In this document: positions 36,302 to 44,301 of the stretch, piece after piece
Position numbering within the stretch: the stretch's first letter is position 1
Layout: every line of letters begins with the position of its first letter
From: Agromyces sp. LHK192
GTDB taxonomy: Bacteria > Actinomycetota > Actinomycetes > Actinomycetales > Microbacteriaceae
Direction: 5' to 3'
DNA: 64,000 nt
NCBI RefSeq assembly: GCF_004006235.1
Contig: NZ_CP034753.1
Span: 2,604,001-2,668,000, forward strand
Program-made: the position numbers and the translations under genes
Notes under the pieces: model-generated
What the model was told of the DNA's origin: nothing
Databases searched by the model: none
The model's input: the letters and a program-made list of their open reading frames with translations, nothing else

Positions 36302-37114
36302 TCAGGGCTCCCGCTGCCCGCGATCGGCGCGGTCGCGCTCCCGAGCCGCGCGGCGCGCGGCGTCCTGCGCCTCGCCGTACGTGAGCGGACGGTCGGGATC
36401 GATCTGCGGGGCGTCGGATGCCTCGACGGGCGCGTCCGCGGCGGGTTCCGCGGATTCGCCGACCGGTGAGTCCGGAGCGGTCGCCGGGGCCGAGGTCGCC
36501 GGAGCCGACGCGCCGCCGCGGCGGGCGGCATCCGTCATCTCGCCGTAGGTGCGCGGCGGGTCGGCCGGAGCCGCCGGCGACGCGGTGGTGCCGGCCGCTG
36601 CCGCACCCGCCGCCCGGGCGATCGGCGCCTCGACGCCGAGCACCTCGCGCGCGCGGTCGACGTGCGCGGGTTCGGCGATCACCGCGTACCGGGTCGCGAG
36701 CACCTGCATCACCGAGGTGAAGTCGCGACGGCGCCGGTTCACCGAGTACGAGACCAGGCCGAACGTCACGCCGAAGCCGGCACCGATGAGCACCGCCGAG
36801 GCGAGCAGGCCCAGGCCCGCCCCCGTCGGCGAGAAGATGAAGAACAACAGCCCGAGGAACAGGCCGAACCACGCGCCCGACAGCGCGCCCGCGCCCGCCG
36901 CCCGGCCCCAGGTGAGCTTGCCGGTGATGCGCTCCACGCTCGTGAGGTCGGTGCCCACGATCGACAGCTCCTTCACCGGGAACTCGGCCTTGGCGAGCCG
37001 GTCGACCGCGGCCTGCGCCTCCTGGTAGGTCTCGAAGCTCGCGACGGTCTCGCCCTTCGGCATCGACGGGAACTGCGCTGCGGCGCGACGGCCGAACGGG
37101 CTCGGGGTGGTCAT
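36302..37114 (-). CDS. General stress protein 17M-like membrane protein with a repeated TYGE motif
   Basis: A 270-residue protein. The N-terminal domain (VASFETYQEAQAAVDRLAKA, then FPVKELSIVGTDLTSVERIT) is the YflT/GSP17M-like alpha-beta fold. It leads into two membrane helices (about residues 70-125, AWFGLFLGLLFFIFSPTGAG). The C-terminal 120 residues are disordered and contain two copies of a TYGExxDAARR motif (starting at T189 and T245). The role is unknown; members are stress-induced in other Gram-positives. A GACAAT element lies 6 bases before the ATG at 37114, a weaker form of the leaderless layout. Confidence 0.75.
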   Translation of the reverse strand: MTTPSPFGRRAAAQFPSMPKGETVASFETYQEAQAAVDRLAKAEFPVKELSIVGTDLTSVERITGKLTWGRAAGAGALSGAWFGLFLGLLFFIFSPTGAGLGLLASAVLIGAGFGVTFGLVSYSVNRRRRDFTSVMQVLATRYAVIAEPAHVDRAREVLGVEAPIARAAGAAAAGTTASPAAPADPPRTYGEMTDAARRGGASAPATSAPATAPDSPVGESAEPAADAPVEASDAPQIDPDRPLTYGEAQDAARRAARERDRADRGQREP

Positions 37115-37169
37115 CGGGTCATTGTCCCATGCTCCCCCGCCGCGCCGCCCCGAGGCGCATGCCGGGGGC

Positions 37170-37175
37170 TAAGTT
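37170..37175 (+). promoter_or_regulatory. -10 box TAAGTT, putative leaderless promoter
   Basis: TAAGTT ends 7 bases before the GTG at 37183 (MgtE_N/CBS gene). Confidence 0.45.
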
Positions 37176-37182
37176 GGTAGTC

Positions 37183-38511
37183 GTGAGCGCCACGAGAGTC
37201 TTCGTCGCCCGGCTCGCCGGGTGCGCCGTCTTCGACCCCGCGGGCGATCGGGTCGGACGCGTGCGCGACGCGCTCGTCGTCTACCGCAAGTCCGACGCGC
37301 CCCGCGTCGTCGGACTCGTCGTCGAGGTGCCCGGCAAGCGCCGCGTGTTCCTCTCGATCGGGCGGGTCACGTCGATCTCGGGCGGCCAGGTGATCACGAC
37401 CGGGCTCATCAACCTGCGCCGGTTCGAACAGCGCGGCGGCGAGGTGCGCGTGATCGCCGAGATGCTCGGCCGCAAGGTCACGTTCAACGACGGCTCCGGC
37501 CAGGCCGCGATCGAGGACGTCGCGATCGAGGAGCAGGAGCCCGGCGAGTGGGAGGTCTCCCAGCTCTTCGTGCGCCGGCCGAAGGGCGCCTCGCCGTTCT
37601 CGAAGGGCCAGTCCGCGTACGTCACGTGGCGCGAGGTTCGCGAGGTGAACGCGCCCGGCGAGGCGCAGTCGGCCGAGCAGCTCATCGCGTCGTACTCCGA
37701 GCTGAAGCCGGCCGACCTCGCGAACACGCTGCTCGACCTGCCCGCGCAGCGCCGGCAGGAGGTCGCCGAGGAACTCCCCGACGACCGTCTCGCCGACGTG
37801 CTCGAGGAGATGCCCGAGGCCGACCAGGTCGAGATCATCGCGGGCCTCACGGACGACCGCGCCGCCGACGTGCTCGACCACATGCAGCCCGACGACGCGG
37901 CCGACCTCGTCGCGCAACTCCCCGAGGAGCGCGGCGAGCACCTCCTCGAGCTCATGGAGCCGGAGGAGGCCGAGGACGTCCGCTTCCTGCTGTCGTACGG
38001 CGCCGACACCGCAGGCGGCCTGATGACCACCGAGCCGATCATCGTGTCGGCCGACGCGACCGTCGCCGAGGGCCTCGCGCTCATCCGCCGCCACGACCTG
38101 CCGCCGGCGCTCGGTGCCGCGGTCTGCGTCACCCTGCCGCCGTACGAGCCGCCGACGGGCCGGTTCCTCGGCGTCGTGCACTTCCAGCGGATGCTCCGGT
38201 ACCCGCCCCACGAGCGGCTCGGCTCGCTCATCGACCAGGGTCTCGAACCCGTGCAGGCCGACACGTCGGCCGCCGAGGTGAGCCGCATCCTGGCGAGCTA
38301 CGACCTGGTGTCCGTGCCGGTCGTCGACGAGAAGCACCGACTCGTCGGGGTGGTGACCATCGACGACGTCCTCGACTACCTGCTCCCCGATGACTGGCGA
38401 AGTCATCCCGACGAGCACGACCTGACGCAGCGCGCGACCGCGCGCTCGCAGCTGGAGACCGGCAGCATCCGCATCCAGACCGGAAGGAGGGCAGGAGATG
38501 GCACGCGCTGA
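37183..38511 (+). CDS. Soluble MgtE_N-CBS protein with PRC-barrel-like N-terminus
   Basis: A 442-residue protein. An N-terminal PRC-barrel-like part (VFDPAGDRVGRVRDALV, about residues 13-30) precedes an MgtE intracellular N domain (SELKPADLANTLLDLPAQRR, repeating helical pairs such as LADVLEEMPEADQVEII) and two CBS domains (TAGGLMTTEPIIVSADATVA and SVPVVDEKHRLVGVVTIDDV). True MgtE channels continue with five membrane helices; this protein ends after the CBS pair, so it cannot itself be a channel. It may be a Mg2+- or nucleotide-sensing regulator. It overlaps the DUF1003 gene by 14 bp. The GTG at 37183 follows a TAAGTT box. Confidence 0.85.
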   Translation: MSATRVFVARLAGCAVFDPAGDRVGRVRDALVVYRKSDAPRVVGLVVEVPGKRRVFLSIGRVTSISGGQVITTGLINLRRFEQRGGEVRVIAEMLGRKVTFNDGSGQAAIEDVAIEEQEPGEWEVSQLFVRRPKGASPFSKGQSAYVTWREVREVNAPGEAQSAEQLIASYSELKPADLANTLLDLPAQRRQEVAEELPDDRLADVLEEMPEADQVEIIAGLTDDRAADVLDHMQPDDAADLVAQLPEERGEHLLELMEPEEAEDVRFLLSYGADTAGGLMTTEPIIVSADATVAEGLALIRRHDLPPALGAAVCVTLPPYEPPTGRFLGVVHFQRMLRYPPHERLGSLIDQGLEPVQADTSAAEVSRILASYDLVSVPVVDEKHRLVGVVTIDDVLDYLLPDDWRSHPDEHDLTQRATARSQLETGSIRIQTGRRAGDGTR

Positions 38512-39091
38512 CCTCGACGACCGTCGGTTCGACACCCCGAAGGGCTCGCGCCGCTCCGTGTCCTTCCGCGGCAGCCCCGACAAGGACCGCTTCGGCCGGG
38601 CGACCGAGTGGATCGCCCGCGCGATGGGCACGCCGTGGTTCCTGCTCGGACTCACCCTGTTCTGCGTGGCCTGGCTCGCGTGGAACACGCTGATGCCGCC
38701 GCAGTGGCGCTTCGACTCGTCGGCGAACGGATTCACCGCGCTCACCCTGGTGCTCTCGCTGCAGGCGTCGTACGCAGCGCCGCTGATCCTGCTCGCGCAG
38801 AACCGCCAGGACGACCGCGACCGCGTGCAGATCGAGCAGGACCGCCAGCGCGCCGAACGCAACCTCGCCGACACCGAGTACCTCGCGCGCGAGGTCGTGG
38901 CCCTGCGTCTCGCGGTCAAGGACCTCGCGTCGAAGGACTTCATCCGGTCGGAGCTGCGGCAGGTGCTCGAGGAGCTCGACCGGCGCGAGGAGCTCGACCG
39001 GCGCGACGAACTCGACCGGCGCGACGAACTCGACCGGCGCGACGAACTCGACCGGCGCGACGAGGAGGACGCACCCCGTGCCACCTCCTGA
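38498..39091 (+). CDS. DUF1003 membrane protein with a charged repeat tail
   Basis: A 197-residue DUF1003 protein. Two membrane helices (TPWFLLGLTLFCVAWLAWNT and TALTLVLSLQASYAAPLILL) are followed by the family signature AQNRQDDRDRVQIEQDRQR and a long helix. The tail is five copies of ELDRR[D/E], an acidic-basic helix likely to form a coiled coil. It starts inside the end of the MgtE_N/CBS gene (14-bp overlap) and ends inside the start of the Mrp gene (14 bp), so three products are translationally coupled. The family's function is unknown, and the neighbours suggest a link to divalent-cation handling. Confidence 0.9.
   Translation: MARADLDDRRFDTPKGSRRSVSFRGSPDKDRFGRATEWIARAMGTPWFLLGLTLFCVAWLAWNTLMPPQWRFDSSANGFTALTLVLSLQASYAAPLILLAQNRQDDRDRVQIEQDRQRAERNLADTEYLAREVVALRLAVKDLASKDFIRSELRQVLEELDRREELDRRDELDRRDELDRRDELDRRDEEDAPRATS
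38972..39061 (+). repeat. 18-bp tandem repeat, five units, in the DUF1003 gene
   Basis: Five in-frame copies of an 18-base unit (GAACTCGACCGGCGCGAC, with GAG for GAA in the first two) encode ELDRR[D/E]. The last three copies are identical at the DNA level, which suggests recent expansion. Confidence 0.9.
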
Positions 39092-40259
39092 GCCGACCCC
39101 CGGCGACCTCGAGACGCGCGTGCGGGCGAGCCTCGGCTCGGTGATCGACCCCGAGATCCGCCGCCCGATCACCGAGCTCGACATGGTCGGCGGCGTGACG
39201 GCCGACGACGCCGGCCGCGTGCGCGTCGACGTGCGCCTGACGATCGTCGGATGCCCCGCCAGCGACCGCATCGAACGCGACGTGCGCGAGGCGGCCGAGC
39301 AGGTCGCGGGCACCGGCAACGTCGAGGTCGAACTGAACGTGATGACCCCCGAGCAGCGGCAGGCCCTGACCGAGCGGCTGCGCGGCGGCAAGGCCCGCGG
39401 CAACCCGTTCGGCCCGGGAACGCTCACACGGGTCATCGCGGTGACGAGCGGCAAGGGCGGCGTCGGCAAGTCGACGCTGACCGCGAACCTCGCGGTCGCG
39501 CTCGCGGCTCGTGGCCTTGCGGTCGGCCTCATCGACGCCGACGTGCACGGCTTCTCGATCCCCGGGCTGCTCGGCCTCGTCGACGAGCACGGCAACGCGG
39601 TGAAGCCCACCCGCGTCGACGACATGATCCTGCCGCCGGTCGCGCACGGCGTGAAGGTGATCTCGATCGGGATGTTCGTGGAACCTGCGGAACCCGGCGG
39701 CCGCGCGTCGTCGGTCGCGGTCGCCTGGCGCGGCCCGATGCTGCATCGGACGCTCTCGCAGTTCCTCACCGACGTCTGGTTCGGCGACCTCGACGTGCTG
39801 CTGCTCGACCTGCCGCCCGGCACGGGCGATGTCGCCATCTCGCTCGGGCAGCTGCTGCCGAACGCCGAGGTCGTCGTCGTCACCACGCCGCAGCCCGCGG
39901 CCGCAGACGTGGCCGAGCGCTCGGGGGTGGTGGCCCGGCAGACCGGGCAGCGCGTGGTCGGCGTGGTCGAGAACATGGCCGCGTTCGAAGGCGCCGACGG
40001 CGCACTGGTCGACCTGTTCGGCGCGGGCGGCGGCGAGGAGGTCGCGGCCCGGCTCTCCGAGGGGCAGGCGGAGCCTGTGCCGCTGCTCGCGAGCGTGCCG
40101 CTCAGCGTCGCCCTGCGTCGCGGCGGCGACGAGGGCGTTCCCGTGGTCGCATCCGAACCCGACGACCCCGCGGCGCGCGCGATCGAGGGCGTCGCCGCGG
40201 CGCTCGCCGCCCGCCCCCGCGACCTGCAGGGGCGCCGCCTCGACGTGACGGTTCGGTGA
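39078..40259 (+). CDS. mrp: Mrp/NBP35 family P-loop ATPase (iron-sulfur carrier-like)
   Basis: A 393-residue protein. An N-terminal MIP18/FSCA domain (SVIDPEIRRPITELDMVGGV) is fused to a deviant-Walker ATPase (TSGKGGVGKSTLTANLAVAL, LIDADVHGFSIPGLLG, LLLDLPPGTGDVAISLGQL). Mrp/ApbC proteins carry Fe-S clusters between subunits via a C-terminal CxxC after VENM; here that region reads VENMAAFEGADGALVDLFGA and has no cysteine, as in other actinobacterial Mrp proteins I recall. Cluster transfer is therefore doubtful. GTG 39078 has GAGGAGG about 9 bases upstream inside the DUF1003 gene. Confidence 0.9.
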   Translation: MPPPEPTPGDLETRVRASLGSVIDPEIRRPITELDMVGGVTADDAGRVRVDVRLTIVGCPASDRIERDVREAAEQVAGTGNVEVELNVMTPEQRQALTERLRGGKARGNPFGPGTLTRVIAVTSGKGGVGKSTLTANLAVALAARGLAVGLIDADVHGFSIPGLLGLVDEHGNAVKPTRVDDMILPPVAHGVKVISIGMFVEPAEPGGRASSVAVAWRGPMLHRTLSQFLTDVWFGDLDVLLLDLPPGTGDVAISLGQLLPNAEVVVVTTPQPAAADVAERSGVVARQTGQRVVGVVENMAAFEGADGALVDLFGAGGGEEVAARLSEGQAEPVPLLASVPLSVALRRGGDEGVPVVASEPDDPAARAIEGVAAALAARPRDLQGRRLDVTVR

Positions 40260-40263
40260 TCGG

Positions 40264-41202
40264 ATGCCCCGGCGCGCTGCACATCCGCTCGCCGGGGTGA
40301 TCGCGGCCGGTCTCGCCGGCGGGGTGGCCTGCCTGCTCGTCGCGTGCGCCGTCGCCGCACCGGAGGCCCCGGCGACAGAGTCTGCTGCCGACGTGTCCGC
40401 ACCGCCGGCCGAACTCGCCGCGAGTGTGCTGCAGAGCCGGCAGGACGTCGTCGACGGTCGGCTCGTCGTGCAGGTCGACAACGGCACGGATGCCGCGCTC
40501 ACGATCGACCGGCTCGTCGTCCGGTCGCCGGCCCTCGCCGACGAGGGCGTCGTCGAGGGCCCGAAGCAGATCCCGGCCGGCCGGTCGGTGCAGTACCGCG
40601 TCGACCTCCCCGACGTCACGTGCGAGGAGCCCGGCGAGGTCGCGGCCGTCGTCGAGCTGACAGGAACCGTCGACCACTCGGCGATCGACGGGGAGCTGCC
40701 CACGACCGATCCCTACGACACGATCGCCCGGGTCCAGAACGACGGATGCCTCGCCGAGGCGGTCGAGCGCATCGTCACGATCACCCCGCCCGAGCGGCTG
40801 CGCTCGACCGGATCGGGCGTCGACCGGCGGGCGTTCATCGACCTCACCATCGAACCGGCGGGCGCGAGCCCGGACTCGAGCCCGGACGCGAGCGGTGACC
40901 CGGGCACGGTCTCGGTGCGGCGGATCCTCGGCACGACCCTGCTCTCGGCCGAGGGCGGGCTGAACTGGCCGATCACGGCGGAGTTGACGTCCGACGGCGA
41001 GCCCTCGGTGATCGAGCTGCCGGTGCGTCCGGCACGCTGCGACCCGCACGCGGGCGCCGAGGACAAGCGCGGCACGATCCTCCCGCTCGAGGTGGTCACG
41101 AGCGACGGCTGGAGCGGACTGTACGAGGTGCGCTCGGGCGCCGCCCTCAAGCAGGACCTGTTCGCCTACTTCACCGAGCGCTGTGGGCTGCCCGGAGGCT
41201 GA
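40264..41202 (+). CDS. Predicted lipoprotein of unknown function
   Basis: A 312-residue exported protein. The N-terminal helix ends in a lipobox, CLLVACAVAAP, with the acylated Cys near residue 28. The mature protein is beta-rich, with four further Cys (in LPDVTCEEPGE, VQNDGCLAEA, PARCDPHAG and FTERCGLPGG) that could form two disulfides. I do not recognise a family. It starts 4 bp after the mrp stop, so it is the fourth gene of that operon. An alternative is a non-lipidated secreted protein. Confidence 0.75.
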   Translation: MPRRAAHPLAGVIAAGLAGGVACLLVACAVAAPEAPATESAADVSAPPAELAASVLQSRQDVVDGRLVVQVDNGTDAALTIDRLVVRSPALADEGVVEGPKQIPAGRSVQYRVDLPDVTCEEPGEVAAVVELTGTVDHSAIDGELPTTDPYDTIARVQNDGCLAEAVERIVTITPPERLRSTGSGVDRRAFIDLTIEPAGASPDSSPDASGDPGTVSVRRILGTTLLSAEGGLNWPITAELTSDGEPSVIELPVRPARCDPHAGAEDKRGTILPLEVVTSDGWSGLYEVRSGAALKQDLFAYFTERCGLPGG

Positions 41203-41246
41203 ACGCACCGCGCCGCCCCGCTGCGCCGGCGCGCTGCGCCGATGCG

Positions 41247-42788
41247 CTACGACCGCGGCTCGACGACGCGCGCGAGCAGCTCGACCAGCAGGCGTTCGGT
41301 GAGCGGCGCCGGCAGCGCCTCGACGAGCGCGAGCACCGGGGCCATCTGCGCGGGCAGCGAGCCGCCGGAGCCGCCACCGCCCGTCCCGCCGGTGCCATCC
41401 GCGGCATCGCCCAGCCCGATCGCGCGGAGCAGGGCCGCTGCGGTGTCCGAGTCGATCGGCGCGCCCGATCCGAGCACCGCCGCCGCACCCGGCACCTGCG
41501 CGAGCCCGGCGAGCGCCTGCTCGCCGTCGATCGGCGGGACGCCGCGGACCTCGTCGGCCGCGCCCCGCAGTGCGGGCACGAGGTCGCCCAGCACCCGCTC
41601 GGTGACGGGGGTCACGGTCAGGTGGGTCGTGCGCGGCAGCGGCTCGCCGCCGTCCTGCGCGAGCCCGGGCTGGAGCTGGAGGATCCAGCCGTGACCGCGC
41701 GCGGCATCCGCCCAGTGGTGCGGGTCGACGCGGCGCTCGGGCTCCACCGTGTCGTCGGTGGCGACCGCGAGCAGCGGACCGGTCGGCTCGCCGACGACCC
41801 GCAGCCCCTCGATGCCGTCGATCGCCTCGCGCAGCGCGACCGTCGCCCGCGCCGACTGCGCGGAGAGGTCGCGGAACCCGTCGACGCCGAGCGCCTCGAT
41901 GATGGCCCAGGCGGCGGCCAGCGGGCCGGCGGGCTTCGAGCCGGTCATCGTCGGGTTGACGACGGGATACCCGGGCCAGCGCGTCGTCGCGAAGTACTGC
42001 CGGCGGTGCAGGTCGCGGCCGCGGGTGAGCAGCACCGACACGCCCTTGGGAGCGAAGCCGTACTTGTGCAGGTCGGCCGAGAGGCTCGTGATGCCGGGGA
42101 CGCGGAAATCCCACGGGCGCAGCAGGTCGCCCTCGGATTCCCGGAAGGCGAGCGCGAACCCGCCGATGCATGCGTCGACGTGCAACCGGATGCCGCGCGG
42201 CGCGCAGATCGCCGCGACATCGAACACCGGGTCCATCGTGGCGAACGGGTACGACGGCGCGCTAACCACGACGAGCGCGACGTCGTCGCCGAGCCGCTCC
42301 TCGATCGCCGCCGGGCTGACCGCGCCCGTCGCCGGGTCGACCGGAACGAGGTCGAGCTCGAGCCCCAGGTACGCGGCGGCCTTCTGGAAGGCGGCGTGGG
42401 CCGTGACCGGCGCCACGAGCCGCGGTGTCCGAGGGCTGCCCGTGCGCGCGGCGCGCCACGCGTCGCGGGCACCCTTGACCGCCATCAGGCAGCTCTCGGT
42501 GCCGCCCGACGTGACCGAGCCGACCACGTCGTCGTCGCCGTGGAACACGTCGCGAGCAAAGCCGAGCACGCGCGACTCCATCGCCGCGACCGAGGTGAAC
42601 GTGGTCGGGTCGAGCCCGTTCACGGGCTGCACGAGGCGCGCGGCGTCGGCCGCGAGCTCGTCGAGCTCGGCGATTCCCGAGTCGTACACGTACGAGAGCA
42701 CGTGCCCGCCGTGGGTCGGGGCATCCGCCTCGCGGAGCGATCGGAGCTCGGCCAGGACCTCGGCCGGTTCGCGTCGGAATGCGGTCAT
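41247..42788 (-). CDS. PLP-dependent lyase/decarboxylase (sphingosine-phosphate lyase-like)
   Basis: A 513-residue fold-type I PLP enzyme of the group II decarboxylase/S1P lyase branch. Landmarks are VTSGGTESCLMAVKGARDAW, LHVDACIGGFALAF and the Schiff-base Lys in SLSADLHKYGFAPKGVSVLL, followed by RRQYFATTRWPGYPVVNPTM. The last 90 residues (after VLGDLVPALRG) form an Ala/Gly-rich extension with GGTGGGGSGGS, not part of the catalytic fold. The substrate could be a sphingoid base phosphate or an amino acid. The ATG at 42788 overlaps the stop of the transporter gene in an ATGA. Confidence 0.85.
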   Translation of the reverse strand: MTAFRREPAEVLAELRSLREADAPTHGGHVLSYVYDSGIAELDELAADAARLVQPVNGLDPTTFTSVAAMESRVLGFARDVFHGDDDVVGSVTSGGTESCLMAVKGARDAWRAARTGSPRTPRLVAPVTAHAAFQKAAAYLGLELDLVPVDPATGAVSPAAIEERLGDDVALVVVSAPSYPFATMDPVFDVAAICAPRGIRLHVDACIGGFALAFRESEGDLLRPWDFRVPGITSLSADLHKYGFAPKGVSVLLTRGRDLHRRQYFATTRWPGYPVVNPTMTGSKPAGPLAAAWAIIEALGVDGFRDLSAQSARATVALREAIDGIEGLRVVGEPTGPLLAVATDDTVEPERRVDPHHWADAARGHGWILQLQPGLAQDGGEPLPRTTHLTVTPVTERVLGDLVPALRGAADEVRGVPPIDGEQALAGLAQVPGAAAVLGSGAPIDSDTAAALLRAIGLGDAADGTGGTGGGGSGGSLPAQMAPVLALVEALPAPLTERLLVELLARVVEPRS

Positions 42789-44209
42789 CGGATGCCTCCA
42801 CCGGTGCTCGCGGACACGACCGTCGCGTCCGCCTGGATGTCGTGCCGGCCGAGCGGGTACCGGCGCAGGGCGATCAGGCTGGCGGCGGCGAGCGCCGCGG
42901 GCACCACGCTGAACGCCAGGACGATGCCCGCCACGACCGTGGGCGACTGCGTGACGACCTCGGACCCCGTCGACTCGACGTAGCCGGTCGCGGCCAGCAC
43001 GATCGTGAGGATGGTCGCGCCGAGCGCCATGCCCGCCGTCTCGCCGGCCGTCCACACGCCGCTGAAGCTGCCCGCCCGATCGGCACCGTGCGTCGCCGCG
43101 TCGTGCGAGATGACGTCGGGCAGCATCGCCATCGGCAGCGACTGCATGCCGGCGTAGGCGGCTCCCGCCACGCCGACCGGGAGGTACACCCATTCGCCCG
43201 GCGCCCAGATCAGGCCGACGAGGCTCAGCGCGGCGAGCGTGAACACGACCGTGGCGATCGCGAACCCGCGCTCCTTGCCGATGCGACGGGCGACGATCGC
43301 CCAGAGCGGCGCGCACAGCACCGCGGGAGCGATGAGCGCGACGAACAGCAGGGTCACCGCGGACTGGGATTCGAGCACCCAGGTCGCGATGTACTGCGCT
43401 CCGGCGAGCATGAGCCCGGTCGCGAGGCCCTGCAGCACGAACGCGGCGAGCAGCGTGCGGAATGCGGCGCTCCGCCGAAGCGCGGCGATGCCCTCGCGAT
43501 ATCCGTCGCGTAGCCCGCCGGCCGGTGCCGCAGCGCCGGCCGGCGACGACGATGGGGCCGGCGCGGCGGCATCCGCCCGCGTGCTGCGCCGCGGCGCGAC
43601 CGTGGTCGCGATCAGCATGCCGACGCCGATCGCGACGCCGGCGACGACGGCCATGACGAGGTACCCGATGTGCTCGTCGTCGAACGCGTCGCGGATCTCG
43701 GGACCCCCGGCGCCGAACGCGAGGATCGCGACCGTGAGCACCACGACGCGCCAGGTCAGCAGGCGGGTGCGTTCGTCGTATCCCGGCGTGAGCTCCGCGG
43801 GCAGGGCGAGGTACGGCACCTGGAACACGCTGAACGCCGTCGCCGTGGCGAGGAACGCGATGCAGACCCAGACGCCGGATGCCACGGGGCCGAGGCCGGC
43901 CGGGACCGCGAACGTCAGCACGAATCCGACCGGGATGAGCGCCGCGCCGATCAGCATCGATCGGCGACGGGTGCCGGTGCGCACGAGCGCCCGGTCGCTG
44001 CGCTGCCCGATGAACGGGTCGATCAGCACGTCCCACACCTTCGCGGCGGTCACCACGAACCCGGCGACGAGCGCGGCGACGCCGAGCGTGTCGGTCAGGT
44101 AATAGACGAGGACGAGGCCCGGCAGCGTCGCGAACCCGCCGGTGCCGATCGAACCGATCGCGTACCGGGCCACCACGCCGCGCGGGAGGGGACGCTCCGG
44201 TGCGGTCAT
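42785..44209 (-). CDS. GPH-type MFS transporter
   Basis: A 474-residue permease with 12 predicted helices. The N-terminus (RYAIGSIGTGGFATLPGLVL, then YYLTDTLGVAALVAGFVVTA, and KVWDVLIDPFIGQRSDR) is the melibiose carrier (GPH) signature with the cation-site acidic residues D-x-x-x-D-P. GPH transporters use Na+ or H+ symport for sugars or organic solutes. It is co-translated with the PLP-lyase gene, so its cargo may be the lyase substrate or product (inference). It is divergent from the semialdehyde dehydrogenase gene. Confidence 0.87.
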   Translation of the reverse strand: MTAPERPLPRGVVARYAIGSIGTGGFATLPGLVLVYYLTDTLGVAALVAGFVVTAAKVWDVLIDPFIGQRSDRALVRTGTRRRSMLIGAALIPVGFVLTFAVPAGLGPVASGVWVCIAFLATATAFSVFQVPYLALPAELTPGYDERTRLLTWRVVVLTVAILAFGAGGPEIRDAFDDEHIGYLVMAVVAGVAIGVGMLIATTVAPRRSTRADAAAPAPSSSPAGAAAPAGGLRDGYREGIAALRRSAAFRTLLAAFVLQGLATGLMLAGAQYIATWVLESQSAVTLLFVALIAPAVLCAPLWAIVARRIGKERGFAIATVVFTLAALSLVGLIWAPGEWVYLPVGVAGAAYAGMQSLPMAMLPDVISHDAATHGADRAGSFSGVWTAGETAGMALGATILTIVLAATGYVESTGSEVVTQSPTVVAGIVLAFSVVPAALAAASLIALRRYPLGRHDIQADATVVSASTGGGIR

Positions 44210-44288
44210 GGAGGCAGTGTAATCGCCCGCGCGGCCCGGTCCCGACGCCCTCGACGACGGCTCCGGTCGCGAAGTGGGTCAACTGACC

Positions 44289-44294
44289 TAGACT
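44289..44294 (+). promoter_or_regulatory. -10 box TAGACT, putative leaderless promoter
   Basis: TAGACT ends 7 bases before the ATG at 44302 (semialdehyde dehydrogenase). Confidence 0.5.
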
Positions 44295-44301
44295 TGGGCG
44301 C

